In this document: positions 45,927-53,620 of the stretch, in pieces
Numbering within the stretch: the stretch's first letter is position 1
How the letters are laid out: every line of letters begins with the position of its first letter
Source of the DNA: Virgibacillus necropolis
GTDB lineage: Bacteria; Bacillota; Bacilli; Bacillales; Amphibacillaceae
Direction: 5' to 3'
DNA: 64,000 nt
NCBI RefSeq assembly: GCF_002224365.1
Contig: NZ_CP022437.1
Location: 744,001-808,000 of the forward strand
Position numbers and translations under genes: made by a program
Notes under the pieces: model-generated
Told to the model about the DNA's origin: nothing
The model's input: the letters and a program-made list of their open reading frames with translations, nothing else
Databases searched by the model: none

Positions 45927-47393
45927 ATGAAAGTACTTATCGGACATTTTAATTCAGAATCCAATGAATGGTCTTATCAAAATATGGCATTTGAAAATTT
46001 CGTCTTCAAGCATGGTGAAGAATGTATTGATGTCATGAATGTGCGCGATATTTTTGAAAATCAAGGCATCGAAGTTGTTCCAAGCCTTTATGCCAATGGA
46101 CATCCGGGTGGACTCATCAAGAAAGATGCTTTTGATTTTATCCTGCAACGGTTCACGACAAAAGTGAAAGAATATCTTGCTGAAATTGATGGGATTTATT
46201 TGTATTTACATGGCGCGAGCAAAGTAGTGGATTTAGAAGGTGATTCTGCAGAACACAACATTCTATTCGAAATTCGCAAAATCACAGGACCTTATATGCC
46301 AATTGCCATTTGTATGGATCCGCACGGCAATCTGTCACAAGACTTTGCTGAAAACGCGACCATTATTCGAACTTATCGTCATTCTCCACATACAGATACA
46401 GTCGAGACACGTCGACAGGTTGCGGGAATGTTGGCTGACCTGCTACAAAACAGACGGAAGATGACACCGGTGTACCGCAAGATTCCCATCATGATCGGAG
46501 GAGAAAGATCAGTTTCGACAGATGAGCCGGTTGCATCAATCAATCAATACTTAGATGAGCTCGAATCTGATCCTCGTATATTGTCTGCTTCGTTTCATGT
46601 AGGATATTTGGAACATGATGGAGACAAATGTGGCTGTTCTGCGATTGTCGTACCCAATGATGACAAATATACTGCATATGCGAATGAAGTCGCTGACAAA
46701 CTATATGATTTTATATTAGCTCGTCGATTCCAATTTCATTATCATGGGATTGTCGATTATCCTGATGAAGCTTTAGATCGTGCGCTTCGATATGATGGGC
46801 GTCCTGTATTTCTAACTGATTCAGGTGATAATTGCGGTGCTGGTGGAGATGGCTATAGCAACTATATTTTGAGACAACTGATGGAAAAGGATGATTATTA
46901 TGATAAAAACATCTTGGTTGCGGGTGTCATAGATAAATATAGTTATCAAGAGCTTTATGATAAAAAAGTAGGAGACCATGTTGATTTTCATTTTGGTATG
47001 GGACTAGATGAATTAAATAAGTCCATTCATCTGACGGGAGAAATTGTTGCCAGAGGTATGGTGAATAACAAATTTGAAATTAATTCTCATATGGCAGAAG
47101 CCATCACCGTAAAAATCGACGGAAAACCCATCAGTTTGGTGGTAGAGGGCGAACCATTGAGTTATACAGACTTACATCAATTCAAAGATTCCAATCTGAA
47201 TGTCAATGATTATGATCTTTTTGTTGTCAAACAAGGATATATCTCCCCTGATTTCAAAGACATTTCACCGTTTTGTATCATGTCATTGACGAATGGACCA
47301 ACAGATCAAGAAATGGAACAAATTCGTTCTTACAAAAGAATTATGCGCCCTATGTTCCCGTACGATGAGTTGGATTATCGCGTAGAGGAATAG
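45927..47393 (+). CDS. M81-family metallopeptidase (microcystinase C/MlrC-like)
   Basis: The 488-residue cytoplasmic protein matches the M81 (MlrC-like) family. It shows GHFNSESNEWS at the start, LYLHGASKV, CMDPHGNLS, RTYRHSPHTDTVETR (zinc-binding Asp and His residues lie in these), DSGDNCGAGGDG in the second half and LFVVKQGYISPDF. Characterised members open linear microcystin; most occur beside peptide-type ABC importers and have no known substrate. AAGGAGG precedes the ATG, 70 bases after the DppF-like gene, so it is probably co-transcribed. It may process the imported ligand, and here a peptide or glycopeptide is the natural guess. Confidence 0.85.
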   Translation: MKVLIGHFNSESNEWSYQNMAFENFVFKHGEECIDVMNVRDIFENQGIEVVPSLYANGHPGGLIKKDAFDFILQRFTTKVKEYLAEIDGIYLYLHGASKVVDLEGDSAEHNILFEIRKITGPYMPIAICMDPHGNLSQDFAENATIIRTYRHSPHTDTVETRRQVAGMLADLLQNRRKMTPVYRKIPIMIGGERSVSTDEPVASINQYLDELESDPRILSASFHVGYLEHDGDKCGCSAIVVPNDDKYTAYANEVADKLYDFILARRFQFHYHGIVDYPDEALDRALRYDGRPVFLTDSGDNCGAGGDGYSNYILRQLMEKDDYYDKNILVAGVIDKYSYQELYDKKVGDHVDFHFGMGLDELNKSIHLTGEIVARGMVNNKFEINSHMAEAITVKIDGKPISLVVEGEPLSYTDLHQFKDSNLNVNDYDLFVVKQGYISPDFKDISPFCIMSLTNGPTDQEMEQIRSYKRIMRPMFPYDELDYRVEE

Positions 47394-47755
47394 AAAAGTT
47401 TTAGTGTAATGGGATAGACATAAATTTGGCATCTCCTTTTTTAATAAACATAGCCAATCTTTTATTGCATGGTGATAGACGATAAGTCATCTAAGCCTTT
47501 TATCATGGGGACACAGTGAAAAAGCCGCTTTTTCCGCTGGTCCCTATCTATCCCTACATCTCTCCACTAATGAATTTCGCAATGAACTGTACCCATAAAA
47601 AATTCCACCAAGGTTGTTTGAAACTGACCATTTTGATCCCGGGGATCCGCCAAATCATCAATGTGACCGTATTTGGGTGTTTTGGCACATCCCCTCGAAA
47701 AAACAGTACTACGAAGACTAAGAGCATTTAAAGTACTCTAAGAAGAAAAGTTGTA

Positions 47756-48170
47756 ATGAAAAGCTACTGTGAATACCTGATATTTATTACTACTAGAGGT
47801 GTGGTTCGTACCCACGAGAATGCCTTTCGTTATTTCGGGGGAGGAATTCCAGACGAGATTGTTTATGATCAGGATGAACTGATTCTCGTCAGTGAAGATA
47901 GTGGGGATTTAATCCTAACACGCGAATTCCAGACTTATAAAGAAGACAGAAATTTGACTATAAAATGTGTAGGAAAGCTGATCAACAGAGCAAGGCGAAA
48001 TAGAAAAGGTTATCAAGTATATCAAATATAACTTTGCGAAAGACAAGTTATATTACGGGCTTGATGCATGGAATGAAGCAGGCTGAGACTGGTTACAGCG
48101 TACTGGTAATTACAAAATGCATCATACAACAAAAAAGGGACCGGTAGAAGTGTTTACCCTCGAAAAGTAA
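47756..48170 (+). pseudogene. IS21-family transposase (IstA) remnant
   Basis: An open part encodes VRTHENAFRYFGGGIPDEIVYD (best seen as ENAFRYFGGGIPDEIVYDQD) and SGDLILTREF, followed by frame-shifted pieces. Those pieces read MCRKADQQSK, YNFAKDKLYYGL, WLQRTGNYKMHHTTKK and PVEVFTLEK. This order is that of the C-terminal half of IstA of IS21-type insertion sequences. Stops and frameshifts make it inactive, and I see no IstB gene. The gene-free stretch 47394-48443 otherwise holds GC-richer DNA around 47620-47700 that may be further IS debris, and the promoter at 48382. Confidence 0.8.
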
Positions 48171-48381
48171 CACTGCGACCAATCTCCCAGCGTATCGTCC
48201 AATGATGACCATTATGAATCAAGTATTACAAGAGCCATCCATAAGGAAATGTTATTTGGTTTGATTAAAGTATTTCTGGAATCGTGGTAATAATCATGCT
48301 TGTCAAAATGGATTCCTTTATGCACAAAACATATTTTTTATTTCTGACTTTTGTACAGTCAATCTTTCAAAATAATTGTAA

Positions 48382-48410
48382 TTGACAAAATGTGTGTTTG
48401 ATGATAATTT
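48382..48410 (+). promoter_or_regulatory. Promoter 2 of the LacI regulon (fucose operon)
   Basis: TTGACA (48382-48387) and TAATTT (48405-48410) are 17 bases apart. TTGTAA stands just upstream of the -35, as it does at 39280. Confidence 0.8.
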
Positions 48411-48412
48411 CA

Positions 48413-48426
48413 TGATACCGATAACA
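48413..48426. promoter_or_regulatory. LacI-type operator 2
   Basis: TGATACCGATAACA is a CG-centred near-palindrome (reverse complement TGTTATCGGTATCA). It starts two bases after the -10 box, as operator 1 does, and is followed by a GGGGG ribosome site. Confidence 0.75.
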
Positions 48427-48443
48427 TCAAGGGGGTTAAATAC

Positions 48444-49280
48444 ATCAAAATTGATGCTCACCAACATTTCTGGAAAATCACTCGTCAAGATTATGGTTGG
48501 TTAACAGAGGAACAAGCTATACTATATCGTGATTATTTGCCGCACGATTTAGAACCACTTATAAGGCAACACGGAATTGACAGGACAATTGTCGTTCAAG
48601 CTGCTCCTACTATAGAAGAAACAGAGTTCTTATTGGAATTATATAGTAAATATGACTTTATCGCGGGAGTAGTCGGTTGGCTGGATTTGGAATCGCCTTC
48701 ATTCAAGGACGATTATCATCGTCTGAGGGAACAAGTTGGATTTGTTGGTATTAGACCTATGTTGCATGACTTGAATGATGATAGATGGATAGTACGCCAG
48801 GAAGTGATGAAGAATATCGAATTACTTGTCTCTGATGACTTTCCATTAGATCTATTAATCTATCCTCGTCATCTGCCAGTTGTTTTAGAGTTGCTCGAAC
48901 AATTTCCACAACTAAGAGCTGTTATAAATCATGCTGCAAAGCCTGCTATTAAAAATGTAATCACACCGTTTTGGATAGAAAATATGAATAAGATAGCATC
49001 CTATGAAAATGTCATGTGTAAAATATCAGGTTTAATCACAGAAGCGGACCACCAAAATTGGAAGCATGAAGATTTTAGACCCTTTATTCAGCATCTTGTC
49101 CACGTATTTGGAATCGACAGGCTCATGTTTGGAAGTGATTGGCCAGTTTGCTTGCTAGCCGGAAGCTATCAAAACGTATATGAATTATTCCAAAACTCAT
49201 TATTGCAAGATTTATCTGAGAAAGAATACATCAAAATAATTGGTGAAAACGCAAGCGAATTTTATAGATTAAACCTTTAG
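48444..49280 (+). CDS. Amidohydrolase-2 family lactonase, likely L-fuconolactonase; apparent ATC start
   Basis: From 48444 the frame reads (I/M)KIDAHQHFWK, the start of amidohydrolase-2 lactonases, with the metal motif HQH. It continues with IVVQAAPTIEETEFLL, GIRPMLHDL, VINHAAKPAIK, CKISGLITEA and LMFGSDWPVC (catalytic Asp). The total is 278 residues, normal for the family. No ATG, GTG or TTG precedes the HQH motif in frame; the first, TTG 48537, would delete the metal site. The codon where ATG is expected is ATC, ten bases after the GGGGG ribosome site. Either ATC is used inefficiently or the start was lost by a G-to-C change. Role: hydrolysis of L-fucono-lactone to L-fuconate. Confidence 0.8.
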   Translation: MKIDAHQHFWKITRQDYGWLTEEQAILYRDYLPHDLEPLIRQHGIDRTIVVQAAPTIEETEFLLELYSKYDFIAGVVGWLDLESPSFKDDYHRLREQVGFVGIRPMLHDLNDDRWIVRQEVMKNIELLVSDDFPLDLLIYPRHLPVVLELLEQFPQLRAVINHAAKPAIKNVITPFWIENMNKIASYENVMCKISGLITEADHQNWKHEDFRPFIQHLVHVFGIDRLMFGSDWPVCLLAGSYQNVYELFQNSLLQDLSEKEYIKIIGENASEFYRLNL

Positions 49281-49302
49281 TTATTGATAGGGAAGTGGTT
49301 GG

Positions 49303-49503
49303 ATGAAATGGGAATACCTGGTAACCGTTGATGATGGTAATATTTCGGAGTTAGGTATACAAGGATGGGAACTGGTTAGTGTAGCACAGAAAAATAACGA
49401 GATGAAACTTTATTTTAAAAGACCCGTACAAAGCCTAAGTGTTCGTATTACAAGTGAACAACGAAAGGCAGTTTTTAAAGACTTTTTGGAGGGTGCGGAA
49501 TGA
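49303..49503 (+). CDS. Small DUF4177-like protein of unknown function
   Basis: This 66-residue protein reads MKWEYLVTVDDGN, then ELGIQGWELVSVAQ, then LYFKRP. The WEY, 'LG..GWELV.V' and 'F.RP' pattern is that of small DUF4177-type proteins, which have no established function. It has a weak ribosome site (GAAGTGG) and its stop overlaps the ATG of the next gene by four bases, so translation is coupled. Its presence inside the fucose operon suggests a helper role with the mutarotase-like protein, which is inference. Confidence 0.65.
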   Translation: MKWEYLVTVDDGNISELGIQGWELVSVAQKNNEMKLYFKRPVQSLSVRITSEQRKAVFKDFLEGAE

Positions 49504-49886
49504 AAAAAGCAGGAATTCTTCATCCAGAAATGTCCCATCTGGTGGCAAGCCTGGGACATACAGACTATGTAGTATTGGGAGACAAAGGTTATCCTGTTCC
49601 GGATCATACAAAACGGATTGACCTAGGAATTACGGAAGACTTGCCGACTGTTTTACAAGTGCTCAAAGTAATTGAAACAGAATTCACGATTGATAGAATG
49701 ATTGTTACAGAGGAAATGCTAGATATTAGCCCAGAACGATATAAAGTTCTACAACAATCATACCCTAATATTTTATTTGAAAAGGTAACTCATCAAGAAT
49801 TCAAAGAACTGACGAATCATTCAAAAGGAATTATTAAAACCGGTGATACATGTCCATACGCAAATATGATTATTGTGTCAGGATAA
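49500..49886 (+). CDS. RbsD/FucU-family sugar mutarotase or pyranase
   Basis: The 128-residue protein matches RbsD/FucU: MKKAGILHPEMSHLVASLGHTD with the conserved His, GDKGYPVP, then EFTIDRMIVTEE and the C-terminal active-site pattern KTGDTCPYANMII. Such proteins speed conversion between anomers or ring forms of ribose or fucose. Given the surrounding genes it should present the right form of L-fucose to the dehydrogenase. Several motifs (LGHTD, GDKGYPVP) are closer to RbsD than to FucU. The ATG overlaps the previous stop (ATGA), and GGAGG lies upstream. Confidence 0.85.
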   Translation: MKKAGILHPEMSHLVASLGHTDYVVLGDKGYPVPDHTKRIDLGITEDLPTVLQVLKVIETEFTIDRMIVTEEMLDISPERYKVLQQSYPNILFEKVTHQEFKELTNHSKGIIKTGDTCPYANMIIVSG

Positions 49887-49923
49887 CGTTTTTACATACT
49901 AAAAAATGAAGGATTTGATAGGA

Positions 49924-51021
49924 ATGAAGATTACAAACGTAGAAACCTATTTACTTGATGTGCCGTTAAGACAGAGAGCAATTACTGATTCACAAACAAA
50001 ACTCGACTCGGTAGAATTTGTGGCTGTACGTTTAGACACGGATGATGGAATCAGTGGTTGGGGATTTAACTGGAATTATACAAAGGGGACCCGTGCTGTT
50101 CAGGCAATTATCGATGATACCTACGCCGAAAAATTAATGGGTAAGGATCCACTCATGTATAAAAATGTACTCCGTGAACTACATTATACGAACCATTTTA
50201 TTGGTCAAGTCGGTATTACACGTGTTGCGTTATGCGCGGTCGAGCTCGCATTGTGGGATATTAAATTAAAGGTTGCTAACATGCCGCTATGGAAGTACTT
50301 AGGTCCTGTTAAGGATAAAGTGAAAGCGTATAACACAGACGGTGGATGGCTTGAGGTGACGACAGATGAGTTAGTTAAAGATATGACTGCGCTTGTTGAA
50401 CGTGGCTTTGATGCAGTTAAAATGAAGATTGGTTTGCCCAATCCACGTGAAGACTATGAACGAGTGAAGGCAGTCCGAAAAGCAATTGGTGATGATATTA
50501 AATTGATGGTCGATGCAAATACAGTTTGGGATTTGAAAACATCAATCGTTTGGGGAAGAAAGCTTGAAGAATTTGATATCTACTGGCTTGAAGAGCCGAT
50601 GAATCCGTTTGACAAAAAGTCTCATGCTGAGCTTGCAAGCAGGCTGGATGTACCGATTGCTATCGGAGAAACCGTTTATACTAAATATGATTTCCGTGAT
50701 TACATTGAAATGGGTGGGGTTAGCATTGTTCAAGCAGATGCCACAAAGCTTTCAGGCATTGATGAATGGTTAGATGTTGCGGCATTAGCAAGATGCTACA
50801 ATTTGGAAGTCATTCCACATACGAACGTACAACAGAAGTTACATGTCCAATTAGCAGCTGCTACATCTAATGTCCCTATGGTTGAATATTGCTATGAATC
50901 TATTATCGATATATGGGAAAACCCGATAAAAGTAGAAAATGGTTATTATTCATTACCAGAGGAGCCAGGACTCGGTTGTAAGCTAACTGATAAGATTTTA
51001 ACAGAATGTAGAATTGGATAA
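49924..51021 (+). CDS. Enolase-superfamily sugar acid dehydratase, likely L-fuconate dehydratase
   Basis: This 365-residue mandelate racemase/muconate lactonising-type enzyme carries the base Lys166-x-Lys168 (VKMKIG), the metal ligands in MVDANTVWD, WLEEPMNPFD and IAIGETVY, and the second-side histidine in VIPHTNVQQKLH. These fit acid sugar dehydratases. With a lactonase, two SDRs and an FAH hydrolase in the operon, L-fuconate to 2-keto-3-deoxy-L-fuconate is the best guess. I chose ATG 49924, which gives MKITNVETYLLDVPL, the normal family start, ten bases after AAGGA. An ATG six codons upstream (49906) has no ribosome site. Confidence 0.85.
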   Translation: MKITNVETYLLDVPLRQRAITDSQTKLDSVEFVAVRLDTDDGISGWGFNWNYTKGTRAVQAIIDDTYAEKLMGKDPLMYKNVLRELHYTNHFIGQVGITRVALCAVELALWDIKLKVANMPLWKYLGPVKDKVKAYNTDGGWLEVTTDELVKDMTALVERGFDAVKMKIGLPNPREDYERVKAVRKAIGDDIKLMVDANTVWDLKTSIVWGRKLEEFDIYWLEEPMNPFDKKSHAELASRLDVPIAIGETVYTKYDFRDYIEMGGVSIVQADATKLSGIDEWLDVAALARCYNLEVIPHTNVQQKLHVQLAAATSNVPMVEYCYESIIDIWENPIKVENGYYSLPEEPGLGCKLTDKILTECRIG

Positions 51022-51040
51022 ATAGAAAGGTGGCGTTTAT

Positions 51041-51922
51041 ATGAAATTAGTAACATTTACGAAAAATGATCAGGATTTTGTTGGTACAGTAATCGATAAC
51101 AAGGTGATTAACTTAAACCATTTACTAGCTGATCCATCGCTTACAATGATGGATCTTGTAGAACACGGGCTAGGCTATATTAAAAAGATTGAGGATAAGC
51201 TTGCGGATAATGACCAGGAGTTTGCCATGAACCTCGATGAAGTAGTATTGAAGGCGCCATTGCCGAATCCAGGTAAAGTTGTTTGTGTTGGGCTAAATTA
51301 TATGGACCATTGCCGTGAACAAAATGTTGAACCACCTAAGGCACCATTAATTTTTTCCAAGTGGTCAAGTTGTGTTATTGGAAATGGAGAAAATGTCATC
51401 CTACCTTCTGAGTCTACACAAGTTGATTATGAAGCGGAATTGGGAGTTGTTATTGGCAAGGAAGGAAAAAACATTGCGGAGGATAACGTATTTGACCATA
51501 TTTTCGGATACGTAATCGTCAATGATATTAGCGCAAGAGATGTTCAATTTGCTGATGGGCAGTGGGCACGTGGAAAATCCTATGACACATTCGCACCTTG
51601 TGGTCCATACCTTGTAACTGCTGACGAGATTAGTGACCCTCAGAATCTATCAATTCGTTGTACAGTAAATGGCAACGTTCTCCAAGATTCAAATACGGCA
51701 GAAATGATTTTTACAATTAAAGAGGTTATTGCATATCTATCAAAAGGATTTACTTTCGAGTCTGGTGATTTATTATCAACAGGCACGCCGCATGGAGTCG
51801 GAGTTTTCAGGGATCCTCAAGTGTTCCTTAATGATGGCGATGAGGTGATTGTCGAGATTGAAGGTTTAGGGATTTTAAGAAATAAATGTGCTCGCGAAAC
51901 AGAAGGATCAGACGTTAAATAG
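51041..51922 (+). CDS. FAH-family hydrolase, likely 2,4-diketo-3-deoxy-L-fuconate hydrolase
   Basis: The 293-residue protein has the fumarylacetoacetate-hydrolase signature: KVVCVGLNYMDHCREQN, the metal-binding glutamates in VDYEAELGVVIG, FGYVIVNDISARDVQ, the KSYDTFAPCGPYL loop and STGTPHGVG. In the non-phosphorylating fucose and rhamnose pathways, a hydrolase of this family splits the 2,4-diketo acid to pyruvate and lactate. The order of genes here supports that reaction. AAAGGTGGCG precedes the ATG. It ends 16 bases before the next SDR start. Confidence 0.88.
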   Translation: MKLVTFTKNDQDFVGTVIDNKVINLNHLLADPSLTMMDLVEHGLGYIKKIEDKLADNDQEFAMNLDEVVLKAPLPNPGKVVCVGLNYMDHCREQNVEPPKAPLIFSKWSSCVIGNGENVILPSESTQVDYEAELGVVIGKEGKNIAEDNVFDHIFGYVIVNDISARDVQFADGQWARGKSYDTFAPCGPYLVTADEISDPQNLSIRCTVNGNVLQDSNTAEMIFTIKEVIAYLSKGFTFESGDLLSTGTPHGVGVFRDPQVFLNDGDEVIVEIEGLGILRNKCARETEGSDVK

Positions 51923-51938
51923 AGTAAGGAGTGAAAAA

Positions 51939-52703
51939 ATGCGGTTAGATAAAAAGGTTGCCTTAATTACGGGTGCTGGATCTGGGATTGGCAAGGAAAC
52001 AGCTCTTCTGTTTGCGAAAGAAGGGGCAAAAGTAATTGTCAATGACGTAAATGAAGTAGCAGGGAAGCAGACTGTTGCAGAAATAATTCAGCATGGTGGA
52101 GAAGCGCTATTCATTCAGGCAAACGTAACAAATGAATCGGATGTTAAAAAAATGGTAGATGAAGCGCTTATATCCTATGAAAAAATTGATGTGTTGTTTA
52201 ATAATGCAGGCATTAGTGGCATAGGCGTATTGCACGAGATTGATTTAGAAGACTGGAAGAATGTCATCAATGTAAATATTAATGGTATTTTTCTCGTTTC
52301 TAAATACGTCATCCCTCATATGATCAAACAGCAAAGCGGTTCTATTATCAATATGTCATCATGCATTGCCGAAATTGGATTAGCAAACCGAGCATCTTAC
52401 GCAGCTACGAAGGGTGCAGTGCTTTCTTTAACAAAATCAATGCAGGTTGATTATGCAAAAGATAAGATCCGTGTTAATGCATTGATGCCAGGTACGATTT
52501 TTACGCCATTTGTCGAGGATTACTTGTCGAAGGATGCAAACCCTGACGCTGCGATTCAATCAATTAAAAGCAGACAATTGGGCGGTGACCTTGGAAAACC
52601 AATTGATGTAGCCTACGCAGCACTCTACCTTGCATCAGATGAATCAAAATTTATGATGGGTTCACCATTTATGATTGATGGCGGGGTAGTGAATGGGAAA
52701 TAA
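51939..52703 (+). CDS. SDR dehydrogenase, likely 2-keto-3-deoxy-L-fuconate dehydrogenase
   Basis: The 254-residue short-chain dehydrogenase has the NAD loop TGAGSGIGKE, NNAG, the catalytic Ser in NMSSCIAEIG, and the YAATK motif giving Tyr and Lys. It ends MGSPFMIDGGVVNGK. ATG 51939 follows TAAGGAG; an upstream in-frame ATG inside the previous gene lacks a site. Located right after the FAH hydrolase gene, it fits the NAD-dependent oxidation of 2-keto-3-deoxy-L-fuconate to the 2,4-diketo acid. The specificity is inferred from context only. Confidence 0.85.
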   Translation: MRLDKKVALITGAGSGIGKETALLFAKEGAKVIVNDVNEVAGKQTVAEIIQHGGEALFIQANVTNESDVKKMVDEALISYEKIDVLFNNAGISGIGVLHEIDLEDWKNVINVNINGIFLVSKYVIPHMIKQQSGSIINMSSCIAEIGLANRASYAATKGAVLSLTKSMQVDYAKDKIRVNALMPGTIFTPFVEDYLSKDANPDAAIQSIKSRQLGGDLGKPIDVAYAALYLASDESKFMMGSPFMIDGGVVNGK

Positions 52704-52743
52704 GGTGATAAAAATATCTGATAGTTGAAAGGAAAGAACGGCT

Positions 52744-53538
52744 ATGAAGAGACTAACGAACAAAACAGCCCTTGTAACGGGTGGGAGCAGAGGAATAGGA
52801 GAGGCTATTGTGCTCCAACTAGCAAAAGAAGGCGCGAATGTGGCCATAAACTTTACTTCTGACCGATCGAAAGATTTGGCTGAAAGTGTCAAAGGAAAAG
52901 TAGAAGACCAAGGTCAGCAGGCAATGATAGTCCAAGCAGATGTTGGTATCAAACAGCAAGTTGATCAGATGATGGAAAAAGTGCAAAAAGAACTAGGGAA
53001 CATCGATATTCTGGTCAATAATGCAGGGATTGCACCATTTGAGCCCTTTATGACACTGTCAGAAGAAACGTGGGATCAAACGTATAATACAAATGTAAAA
53101 TCTGTTTTTCTATGTTCCCAAGCTGCTGCAAAAGGAATGATTGAAAGGCGCAGTGGAAAGATCATTAACATTACTTCTACAGCTAGCTTGATGGTCACAA
53201 GCCCAGTTATTCCGCATTATATTTCATCAAAGGCTGCAGCACATCAGCTTACGAAAGCATTGGCGATTGAACTGGGGAAAGATAATATAAATGTTAATGC
53301 AGTTGGACCGAGTACGGTTGAGACAGATATGTGTACGGACTACCTGGCAGAGAAAGCGATTTATGATAAAGAGGTTGAAGCAAATCCAATGAAACGATTA
53401 GGGACTGCCAAACAAATTGGCGATGCTGTCGTATTTCTAGCCTCAGAAGAAGCAATGCAAGTAAATGGGCACTTATTAATGGTCGATGGTGGTTTGACGG
53501 TTAAAGCTGCACAGCCTGATGATCACTTGGAGCATTAG
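52744..53538 (+). CDS. SDR dehydrogenase, likely L-fucose dehydrogenase
   Basis: The 264-residue SDR has TGGSRGIGEA, NNAGIAPFEPF, the catalytic Ser in NITSTASLMV and YISSK. It would supply the first step, L-fucose to L-fucono-lactone with NAD(P), the only step otherwise unfilled in the operon. AAAGGAAAG precedes the ATG. A second, highly similar copy begins at 63288, beyond GH85. The tail KAAQPDDHLEH is extra compared with the usual SDR end. Confidence 0.82.
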   Translation: MKRLTNKTALVTGGSRGIGEAIVLQLAKEGANVAINFTSDRSKDLAESVKGKVEDQGQQAMIVQADVGIKQQVDQMMEKVQKELGNIDILVNNAGIAPFEPFMTLSEETWDQTYNTNVKSVFLCSQAAAKGMIERRSGKIINITSTASLMVTSPVIPHYISSKAAAHQLTKALAIELGKDNINVNAVGPSTVETDMCTDYLAEKAIYDKEVEANPMKRLGTAKQIGDAVVFLASEEAMQVNGHLLMVDGGLTVKAAQPDDHLEH

Positions 53539-53620
53539 GATTTATTATTATGGTTGCTTGTATTGATACTGAAAAACAAGAATCAGACGGGCTTAAATAA
53601 TATTTTGGAGGTATTCAAAG

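Noticed and set aside
47516-47731. Plus-strand open frame of 71 codons
   Set aside because: No family features; it lies in the IS21 debris and has no convincing ribosome site.
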